A DNA stretch of 11,023 bases from an uncultured Alistipes sp. (GTDB lineage Bacteria > Bacteroidota > Bacteroidia > Bacteroidales > Rikenellaceae), in NCBI GenBank assembly GCA_900541585.1, contig UQKD01000040.1, positions 1 through 11,023 on the forward strand, read 5' to 3'. Shown here one piece after another: positions 1 to 4,734 of this stretch. The position numbers were made by a program, and so were the translations under genes. Numbering within the stretch: the stretch's first letter is position 1; each line of letters starts with the position of its first letter. The notes beneath the pieces were generated by a model that was not told the DNA's origin, searched no databases, and saw only the letters and a program-made list of their open reading frames with translations.

Positions 1-792
1 GGACGCCTTTCGTCGACGAATCCCAACTTGCAGAACATCCCCGTCCGCGACGACATGGGCCGTCGCATCCGCAAGGCGTTCATCCCCTCGGACGACGACC
101 ACCTGTTGCTCTCGGCCGATTACAGCCAGGTCGAATTGCGGCTGATGGCCCACCTCTCGGGCGACGAATCGCTGATCGCAGCCTTCGAGCACGGCGAGGA
201 CATCCACTCGGCCACGGCCGCCAAACTGTTCAACAAATCGCTCGCAGAGGTCACCTCCGAGGAGCGCCGCCGGGCCAAGACGGCGAATTTCGGCATCATC
301 TACGGCATTTCGGCTTTCGGGCTGAGCCAGCGGCTCGAAATCCCGCGCAAGGAGGCCAAGGAGATCATCGACGGCTATTTCGCCTCCTATCCCGGGGTCA
401 AGAAGTATATGGACAACGTGGTCGAGAAGGCCAAGGAGGAGGGTTTCGTGTCTACGATTTTCGGCCGCCGCCGCTACCTCAACGACATTTTGTCGCACAA
501 CGCCATCGCCCGCGGCCTTGCCGAGCGCAATGCCGTGAACGCCCCGATCCAGGGTTCCGCGGCCGACATCATGAAGATCGCCATGATCAATGTCCACCGG
601 CGTTTTGCCGCCGAAGGCATCCGCTCGCGGGTGATTCTGCAAGTACATGACGAATTGGTCGTCGACATGCTCCGCTCGGAGCAGGAGCGTGTCACGGCGA
701 TCGTCACCGAATGCATGGAGTCCGCCGCGCAGCTCAAGGTCCGGCTGATCGCCGACGCCGGTGTCGGCGGTAACTGGCTGGAAGCGCATTGA
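1..792 (+). CDS. polA: DNA polymerase I, C-terminal polymerase domain (5'-truncated by window edge)
   Basis: This is the 3' end of a family A DNA polymerase, which fills gaps and replaces primers during replication and repair. Frame 1 is open from the first base, so the 263 residues seen continue an upstream part outside the window; the internal TTG at 28 is not the start. All polymerase motifs are present. The fragment begins with the conserved NPNLQNIPVR segment. Motif A is DYSQVELR, with catalytic Asp at fragment residue 40. The O-helix has Arg89, Lys93, Phe97 and Tyr101 in the RxxxKxxxFGxxYG pattern. Motif C is VHDE, with Asp217. The protein ends in the usual VGGNWLEAH. Phe at the E. coli F762 position is the common bacterial residue that disfavours dideoxynucleotides. 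About 665 residues appear to be missing, by alignment of Asp40 with E. coli Asp705. The stop codon lies inside a long hairpin. Confidence 0.97.
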   Translation, partial: GRLSSTNPNLQNIPVRDDMGRRIRKAFIPSDDDHLLLSADYSQVELRLMAHLSGDESLIAAFEHGEDIHSATAAKLFNKSLAEVTSEERRRAKTANFGIIYGISAFGLSQRLEIPRKEAKEIIDGYFASYPGVKKYMDNVVEKAKEEGFVSTIFGRRRYLNDILSHNAIARGLAERNAVNAPIQGSAADIMKIAMINVHRRFAAEGIRSRVILQVHDELVVDMLRSEQERVTAIVTECMESAAQLKVRLIADAGVGGNWLEAH

Positions 793-820
793 TTGTGGAA
801 AAGCCGCAATCAATGCGCTT
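782..820 (+). terminator. Long perfect hairpin spanning the polA stop codon
   Basis: AAGCGCATTGATT (782-794) is an exact inverted repeat of 808-820. The intervening bases can add four more pairs (GTGG 795-798 with CCGC 804-807, one G-U), giving about 17 pairs and a 5-nt loop. The polA TGA (790-792) sits within the left arm. The tail (TACGCATCTATTT) is only moderately T-rich, so this may be a weak terminator or an mRNA 3'-end stabiliser. The structure is seen directly; the role is inferred. Confidence 0.5.
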
Positions 821-843
821 TACGCATCTATTTCGAGAAGACC

Positions 844-875
844 TTTGAATCTCCCTTCGAGAAGGGAGACTTTTG
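844..875 (+). promoter_or_regulatory. Candidate promoter for the aldo/keto reductase gene
   Basis: TTTG at 844-847 is followed by 20 nt and then GACTTTTG at 868-875. This fits the Bacteroidetes sigma-ABfr pattern TTTG-N19-21-TAnnTTTG except for G in place of the first T of the -7 box. A start site near 880 would leave a leader of about 15 nt before the ATG at 895. The elements overlap the hairpin at 850-869, so only one reading may be right. Confidence 0.3.
850..874 (+). terminator. Short hairpin with TTTT tail between polA and the aldo/keto reductase
   Basis: TCTCCCTT (850-857) pairs perfectly with AAGGGAGA (862-869) around a CGAG tetraloop, followed by C and TTTT (871-874). This resembles a compact intrinsic terminator for polA transcription, 58 nt after the stop codon. 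It ends 20 nt before the next start codon, so it could also lie in that gene's leader. The 9-mer TTCGAGAAG occurs twice here, at 832-840 and 856-864. Confidence 0.5.
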
Positions 876-894
876 AACGTTCAATTTTACAGCC

Positions 895-1899
895 ATGATC
901 GAATCACCCTATCGACCTTCGCCCGATCGCTACGACGACGGCATGGTCTACCGGCGCGCCGGGCGCAGCGGCGTGCTGCTGCCGGCCTTTTCGCTGGGCC
1001 TGTGGCACAATTTCGGCAGCGCGCAGACCTTTTCCAACGTACAGCGGATGGCCCATTATGCCTTCGACCGCGGAATCACCCATTTCGATCTTGCGAACAA
1101 CTACGGTCCGGCCTACGGAACCGCCGAGGAAAATTTCGGCCGCCTGATGGAACGCTCGTTCCGCCCCTACCGCGACGAAATGTTCATCGCAACCAAGGCG
1201 GGCTACGATATGTGGCCGGGTCCCTACGGTAACTGGGGATCGCGCAAATACCTCACGGCGAGTCTCGACCAGAGCCTGCGCCGCATGAAACTCGACTACG
1301 TCGATGTCTTCTATTCCCACCGCCACGACCCCGAGACACCCCTTGAGGAGACCCTCCAGGCGTTGGTCGACATCGTCCGCCGGGGCAAGGCACTCTATGT
1401 CGGGCTATCGCGCTATCCGCTCGAAGCGGAACGTTTCGCGTTCCGTTATCTGGCCGAGCGCGACGTTCCGTGCCTGCTGTTCCAGGACAGATACAACCTC
1501 TTCGACCGCAAACCCGAAACGTCGGGCGTGCTGTCGCTTTCCGCCGCGTCGGGTTCGGGCTTCGTAGCCTTTTCGCCGCTGGCGCAGGGCCTGCTGACGG
1601 GTCGTTACCTCGACGGCGTTCCGCAGGATTCGCGCATGGCCGCGGGTCGTTCGTTGCAGCGCGAGGTGCTGACTGACGCGATGCTGGAACGGCTCCGCAC
1701 CTTGAACGACATCGCCCGGCAGCGCGGCCAGACGCTGGCTGAAATGGCGTTGGCATGGCTCCTGCGCGATAAGCGCGTCACGTCGGTGATCGTCGGGGCC
1801 AGCTCCGCGGCCCAGATCGAAGACAACCTGCGGGCGTTGGAAAACGCCGCTTTTTCCGACGACGAGCTGGCGCGCATCGACGCCCTTTCGCGGGAGTGA
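895..1899 (+). CDS. Aldo/keto reductase, YghZ/L-glyceraldehyde 3-phosphate reductase-like (AKR14 type)
   Basis: A 334-residue NADPH-dependent aldo/keto reductase with a cytosolic TIM barrel. The catalytic tetrad is visible: Asp65 and Tyr70 in FDLANNYG, Lys101 in ATKAGYDMWPGPYG, and His142 in YSHR. The segments DMWPGPYG, GSRKYL, SLDQSL, SPLAQGLLTGRYL and VTSVIVGAS are nearly those I recall for E. coli YghZ, which reduces L-glyceraldehyde 3-phosphate and is linked to methylglyoxal detoxification. The Gly/Ser-rich cofactor segment near the C-terminus (IVGASSAAQIEDN) is typical. Length is close to the family norm. ATG 895 is the first in-frame start that keeps the usual short extension before the first strand; there is no Shine-Dalgarno, as expected in Bacteroidetes. 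The gene stands alone between the polA terminators and the convergent hairpin at 1916-1952. Physiological substrate is inferred from similarity only. Confidence 0.93.
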   Translation: MIESPYRPSPDRYDDGMVYRRAGRSGVLLPAFSLGLWHNFGSAQTFSNVQRMAHYAFDRGITHFDLANNYGPAYGTAEENFGRLMERSFRPYRDEMFIATKAGYDMWPGPYGNWGSRKYLTASLDQSLRRMKLDYVDVFYSHRHDPETPLEETLQALVDIVRRGKALYVGLSRYPLEAERFAFRYLAERDVPCLLFQDRYNLFDRKPETSGVLSLSAASGSGFVAFSPLAQGLLTGRYLDGVPQDSRMAAGRSLQREVLTDAMLERLRTLNDIARQRGQTLAEMALAWLLRDKRVTSVIVGASSAAQIEDNLRALENAAFSDDELARIDALSRE

Positions 1900-1915
1900 C
1901 CTTCTTCCGGAACCG

Positions 1916-1952
1916 AAAAAAGAGGCCCGATTTCGCAGGAAATCGGGCCTCT
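1916..1952. terminator. Strong terminator between convergent aldo/keto reductase and methyltransferase genes
   Basis: AGAGGCCCGATTT (1921-1933) is an exact inverted repeat of 1940-1952; C1934-G1939 extends it to 14 pairs with a GCAG loop. The A-run at 1916-1921 becomes a U-tract on minus-strand RNA, so it is a textbook intrinsic terminator for the methyltransferase, 17 nt past its stop. On the + side the tail (CGTGTAAT) is not T-rich, so termination of the reductase transcript may be weaker. Confidence 0.85.
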
Positions 1953-1969
1953 CGTGTAATGGGAAGGCG

Positions 1970-2743
1970 CTACCGTTTCCGGCCGATGTAGAAGACGTAT
2001 CCGTAATACGATCCGTATTGCCGGTAATGCGCTGCTTCCTCGTGCATCAGTTCCGCGAACCGTACGGCGACCGGGCTGTGTCCCTGCTCTTCGAGGAAGG
2101 CAGGGAGGCGGGCGGCCGTCAGTGCGAAATAGTTCTCCGTCCAGCAATGCGGCGGGAGTGCGAAATGTGCCAGCGGAGCGTACCCGGCCTCTTCCAGGAT
2201 GTGTACCTTGGCCGAAGGGGTGTCGATGTCGGGGAAATTCTCCCGGATGAATTTCGATTCCGGGAGCCGTGCGCCCGAGAGCCACGAGCATTCCGTGACG
2301 GCGATTACGCCGCCGGGTTTGAGGAACCGCCTCCATTCGGCGAGGCCCCGTCCGAAACCGATGTTGTAGATCGACCCTTCGGCCCAGATGAGGTCGAACT
2401 CCCCGTCCCGGAAGGGAAGGTCGTCCATCGACCCTACGAGGCCTGTGACCCGGTCGTTCAGCCCGGCGCGCTGCATGCGGGCCTCCAGGCCTTCGATCAT
2501 CTCGGGCAGCAGGTCCACGGCCGTGATCGTGCCGCCGAGGTGGCGGGCCAGCACTTCGGTCTGATGGCCCGTGCCGCAGCCGATGTCGGCGATGCGCAGG
2601 TCCGGACCGGTTTCGGGGAGGAATTCCAGTGCCCGGAGGGTTTGTTCGTCGCCACCGGGGCCTTGCCGGTCGATGTCTCGGAAAAAGCTGGCTATGAAGG
2701 ATAAATCGAATTCGAAAATCGGTTCTTTGTTTTCTTTGTTCAT
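1970..2743 (-). CDS. Class I SAM-dependent methyltransferase
   Basis: A 257-residue soluble methyltransferase with a Rossmann-like fold. Motif I is IADIGCGTG, at about residues 51-59, which binds S-adenosylmethionine. It is followed by an acidic ribose-binding position (ITAVDLLPEMI), then VGSMDDLPF, the motif IV-like FDLIWAEGSIYNIGF, and FLKPGGVIAVTE. This is the UbiE/Methyltransf_11 class, but the C-terminal part (CWTENYF, YGYVFYIGRKR) is typical of an uncharacterised Bacteroidetes subfamily as I remember it, so the substrate is unknown. I place the start at the second in-frame ATG (2743), because the preceding seven residues look like A-rich leader rather than protein; an ATG at 2764 would give 264 residues. 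It is transcribed alone, bounded by its own terminator and by the terminator of the upstream outer-membrane protein gene. Confidence 0.88.
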   Translation of the reverse strand: MNKENKEPIFEFDLSFIASFFRDIDRQGPGGDEQTLRALEFLPETGPDLRIADIGCGTGHQTEVLARHLGGTITAVDLLPEMIEGLEARMQRAGLNDRVTGLVGSMDDLPFRDGEFDLIWAEGSIYNIGFGRGLAEWRRFLKPGGVIAVTECSWLSGARLPESKFIRENFPDIDTPSAKVHILEEAGYAPLAHFALPPHCWTENYFALTAARLPAFLEEQGHSPVAVRFAELMHEEAAHYRQYGSYYGYVFYIGRKR

Positions 2744-2835
2744 GGTTTTGGATGTTTTGGCCATTCTGTCGGATGGCCGGAATAGGATATACGAAAAATC
2801 TGCCGGACAGACTTGCCCGGGTGTGCGGAGAAAAC

Positions 2836-2861
2836 GGAATCCATTTCAAGGCATGGATTCC
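2836..2861 (-). other. Inverted repeat in the methyltransferase leader
   Basis: GGAATCCAT (2836-2844) and ATGGATTCC (2853-2861) form a perfect 9-pair stem with an 8-nt loop, about 90 nt upstream of the methyltransferase start. On minus-strand RNA the stem is followed by GTTTTC, a short U-tract. It may be a leader attenuator, an operator, or chance; no ligand-binding fold is recognised. Confidence 0.3.
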
Positions 2862-2904
2862 TACGATGCCGTATCCTTTTTAAACATCCACTGGTTTTGG
2901 TCCC

Positions 2905-2936
2905 GCAAGATAGTTTTTTAAACCGGAACCGCCAAA
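2905..2936 (-). promoter_or_regulatory. Candidate promoter for the methyltransferase gene
   Basis: Read on the minus strand, TTTG (2936-2933) is followed after exactly 20 nt by TATCTTGC (2912-2905). The -33 box and spacing fit the Bacteroidetes pattern; the -7 box is TATCTTGC where TAnnTTTG is ideal. It lies just downstream of the preceding gene's terminator and would give a leader of about 135-155 nt containing the inverted repeat at 2836-2861. Confidence 0.35.
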
Positions 2937-2948
2937 TCCGGGTGCATG

Positions 2949-2980
2949 AAAACGCCGAACCCTGCAACGGGTCCGGCGTT
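2949..2980 (-). terminator. Terminator of the lipoprotein/outer-membrane protein operon
   Basis: AACGCCG (2951-2957) pairs with CGGCGTT (2974-2980); after an A-C mismatch, ACCC (2959-2962) pairs with GGGT (2969-2972) around a 6-nt loop. On minus-strand RNA the stem ends in a run of four U. It begins 25 nt after the stop codon of the beta-barrel gene, as expected for an intrinsic terminator. Confidence 0.75.
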
Positions 2981-3005
2981 CCGGTGAGGCGTCACCCAAT
3001 GGGCG

Positions 3006-3632
3006 TCAGAAGGAAATACCGACGCGGATACCGAAATTGTTGATGTTGTCCATCGAATAAGTCAGCACGTCGCCGCTGTTGGTCGAGTAGCTGTAATAGA
3101 GCGCTACGTGGAAGCCCAGCCGGTAGTCGGGCCTCGGGAAGATCGACACGCCGATTTCAGGCGAGAGGTAGAATCCCCAGGTGTCGGTGTACTGCTTGAT
3201 GATGTAGTAGTACGACGACATTTCAGCGTAGTTGGCACCCAGCTTCAGACCTGCATAGGGTTGAAAAACACTGTCGGTAAGCCAGTTGTAGCGTCCCGTG
3301 ACGCCGAACGGCAGCTGGAACAGCGCGTGTTTCTGGTTGGTCGTCAGCGCCGATCCGTTGCCCAGGTCGAGCGTCTGGCGCGAAATGCTCTGGAGGTTGG
3401 TCTGGTAGGAGATGAACGGACCGACGGTGATGGCCGGCGTGACGAAGTATCCGCCTTCGAAGTTCATGCCCCAGCCCGAGGCCTTGTCGGCGAAATCGGC
3501 GCCCAGGGGCACGCCCACCTGCCAGTCGATGTTGATGTAGGTGTTGGGGAATACCTGCGCTTTGCCCGGCAAGGCCGCGGCGAGCATGAAGGCGCAGAAA
3601 GCGATGGTTTTGAGGTATTTCGATGTTTTCAT
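3006..3632 (-). CDS. Outer-membrane beta-barrel protein with signal peptide
   Basis: A 208-residue secreted protein. Residues 1-25 form a signal peptide: positive start (KTSKYLK), hydrophobic core, and a likely signal peptidase I site GKA|QVF. The mature part consists of alternating polar/hydrophobic strands rich in Gly, Tyr and Phe, separated by polar turns, and ends in the aromatic-terminated strand FGIRVGISF. The terminal Phe is the usual recognition signal for outer-membrane insertion by the Bam complex. The size fits a small eight-stranded barrel (OmpA/OmpX-like, 'outer membrane beta-barrel' family). No OmpA peptidoglycan-binding domain, TonB box or plug is present, so it is probably structural or a small channel; its exact role is unknown. 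It is the second gene of an operon, 26 nt downstream of the lipoprotein gene, with an A-rich leader instead of a Shine-Dalgarno, and has a terminator after it. Confidence 0.88.
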   Translation of the reverse strand: MKTSKYLKTIAFCAFMLAAALPGKAQVFPNTYINIDWQVGVPLGADFADKASGWGMNFEGGYFVTPAITVGPFISYQTNLQSISRQTLDLGNGSALTTNQKHALFQLPFGVTGRYNWLTDSVFQPYAGLKLGANYAEMSSYYYIIKQYTDTWGFYLSPEIGVSIFPRPDYRLGFHVALYYSYSTNSGDVLTYSMDNINNFGIRVGISF

Positions 3633-3658
3633 AATCGGACGATTTTTTTGCTGTTAAA

Positions 3659-4300
3659 CTATTTGGCCAGATAAGGCGACTGTTCGAACGCCTGCTCGAC
3701 GGCGGCGATCGTGCGCTGCTGGTTGAGTTCTGCATCGGAGGTCAGCAGGCCGCCGATGAAGCTGTCCCATACGATAGGCAGTTTCTTGCCGCTCTCCTGG
3801 TCGGCCTGGAGGTCGAGCATTTCCATCAGCAGCGAACCGGCCGTGTACCCGTAGTAAACGCTGTAAGGATAGTGCCAGCCTACCCAGTCGCCCCAGTAAC
3901 CGGGAGCCCAGTAGTAGGGATAGTACCACCACCAGTAGGGATAGTCGTAGCCCACGAAGTAGGTCACTTTGCGGACGTAGCTGAGCTGGATACCCACGCT
4001 GGCGGCATCCTTGTCTTCGGTGCGCGTGTATCCCGCATCGTCCAGTTTGCCGACCACCGTGCCGATGATCGCCATGGCGTCGGCGTCTTTCCAGTATTCG
4101 GTTTTGTCGCTGTTCCCGATGACCAGGATGCTGTCGGGAACGTAGTAGGTGTCGATCGCGGCGAAGTCGGTGCCGGTATCGTGGGCGGTGTAGACCAGAT
4201 AATCCCTGTGGAGATCCGACGTCGAGGGTTCTTTCTGGCACGAGCAGAACGCAGCTACGACGAGTGCGAGTGCAATGTAACGGATTTTTTTGACGTTCAT
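3659..4300 (-). CDS. DUF4136-like lipoprotein with an extreme Tyr/Trp-rich segment
   Basis: A 213-residue predicted lipoprotein. The signal peptide (residues 1-20) has Lys4, Lys5 and Arg7, a hydrophobic core, and ends ...AAFCS with lipidated Cys21; the start at 4300 is chosen because it places this lipobox correctly, while an in-frame ATG at 4345 would add 15 polar residues before it. The mature part starts with YLVYTAHDTGTDFAAIDTYY, which resembles DUF4136, a periplasm-facing domain of unknown function common in Bacteroidetes lipoproteins. Residues 114-152 are remarkable: 22 of 39 are Tyr, Trp or Phe, including three Trp in a row (123-125). A helical C-terminal part follows. It heads a two-gene operon with the beta-barrel protein, suggesting that both act at the outer membrane. 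The leader is A-rich. Function is not known; the DUF4136 assignment is from memory of the family pattern. Confidence 0.85.
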   Translation of the reverse strand: MNVKKIRYIALALVVAAFCSCQKEPSTSDLHRDYLVYTAHDTGTDFAAIDTYYVPDSILVIGNSDKTEYWKDADAMAIIGTVVGKLDDAGYTRTEDKDAASVGIQLSYVRKVTYFVGYDYPYWWWYYPYYWAPGYWGDWVGWHYPYSVYYGYTAGSLLMEMLDLQADQESGKKLPIVWDSFIGGLLTSDAELNQQRTIAAVEQAFEQSPYLAK

Positions 4301-4342
4301 GATGTTTGAAATTTTTTTGGTTTGCTGTCCTGTGTGTCGTTC

Positions 4343-4350
4343 CAAATTTC
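4343..4350 (-). promoter_or_regulatory. Weak candidate -7 box for the lipoprotein operon
   Basis: On the minus strand 4350-4343 reads GAAATTTG, one mismatch from TAnnTTTG. No convincing TTTG is found about 20 nt further upstream. A start site near 4337 would give a leader of about 36 nt that is very A-rich, common before well-expressed Bacteroidetes genes. A promoter somewhere in 4301-4417 is expected because a terminator separates this operon from the upstream small gene. Confidence 0.25.
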
Positions 4351-4417
4351 GTTCCCCGCGCGGGCGTTTCCCGGCTCGTTGCCCGAAACGTGTATAAATG
4401 AACCGTTTTCGGGGCGC

Positions 4418-4452
4418 AAAAAAACCGGAACTCCCCGCAGGAAGTCCCGGTT
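4418..4452 (-). terminator. Intrinsic terminator of the small gene at 4473-4589
   Basis: AACCGG (4423-4428) pairs with CCGGTT (4447-4452), and the inner ACT/AGT and CC/GG pairs continue the stem past one mismatch and one bulged A to a 5-nt loop. On minus-strand RNA the stem runs straight into seven U (the A-run at 4418-4424). It starts 20 nt after the stop of the 38-codon gene and is one of the clearest terminators in the window. Confidence 0.8.
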
Positions 4453-4472
4453 GAACAGGGGCTTTTTGTCGG

Positions 4473-4589
4473 TCAGAAGAACGACTGGCCGTCGCTGGTG
4501 CAGATCGGTCCGCGTCCGGCGCGGAATGCTTCGGTGATTTCGTCTTCGCCCTTGGCGATCTTGCAGCGGGCCACGTCGGGATTTTTCAT
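4473..4589 (-). CDS. Hypothetical 38-residue small protein
   Basis: A short ORF starting at ATG 4589 and ending at TGA 4475-4473. The protein starts MKNPDVARCKIAKGEDEITE and ends GPICTSDGQSFF; it is hydrophilic, has no signal peptide or membrane segment, and has two cysteines (Cys9 and Cys30). I do not recognise it. Three observations support a real gene: 29 of the 37 codons after the ATG end in G or C, like neighbouring genes; a strong intrinsic terminator begins 20 nt after the stop; and the region on both sides is otherwise non-coding, lying between divergent genes. There is no Shine-Dalgarno, but the leader is A-rich. Longer ORFs in other frames over this span do not show the same codon pattern. 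It could alternatively be a regulatory RNA that ends at the same terminator; I consider coding more likely. Confidence 0.6.
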   Translation of the reverse strand: MKNPDVARCKIAKGEDEITEAFRAGRGPICTSDGQSFF

Positions 4590-4611
4590 AGGATTCAGTT
4601 TGTTTGCGGCA

Positions 4612-4619
4612 TAAAAGTA
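4612..4619 (-). promoter_or_regulatory. Candidate -7 box for the small gene
   Basis: On the minus strand 4619-4612 reads TACTTTTA, matching TAnnTTTG at seven of eight positions. The start codon (4589) is 22 nt downstream, so the leader would be about 17 nt, containing GCAAACAAACTGAATCCT. No good -33 box is seen. Confidence 0.3.
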
Positions 4620-4702
4620 CTGTCTTTTCGGTTTTTCCGGCGGATTCCGGACCGGCCGCGAATGATTTTACGTTCCGGGATCGCTTTTTTTGCAAATTGT
4701 GC

Positions 4703-4710
4703 TACCTTTG
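4703..4710 (+). promoter_or_regulatory. -7 box of the hybrid histidine kinase gene
   Basis: TACCTTTG exactly matches the Bacteroidetes -7 consensus TAnnTTTG, 24 nt upstream of the ATG at 4735. There is no TTTG at the usual -33 spacing; upstream is a T-run followed by GCAAATTGTGC. Expected transcription start is about 4714-4717, leaving a leader near 20 nt. Confidence 0.6.
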
Positions 4711-4734
4711 TTAAGAACCTACTGCAATAATTGA

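Noticed and set aside
1605..2849. 414-codon minus-strand ORF spanning the aldo/keto reductase 3' end and the methyltransferase
   Set aside because: It is out of frame with the methyltransferase, is Arg/Pro-rich, and reads through the terminator hairpin; both real genes explain the region.
4650..4692. Possible + strand terminator ending in the T-run at 4685-4691
   Set aside because: The T-run is suggestive but the preceding GGGATCGC has no complementary arm upstream, and no + strand gene ends nearby.
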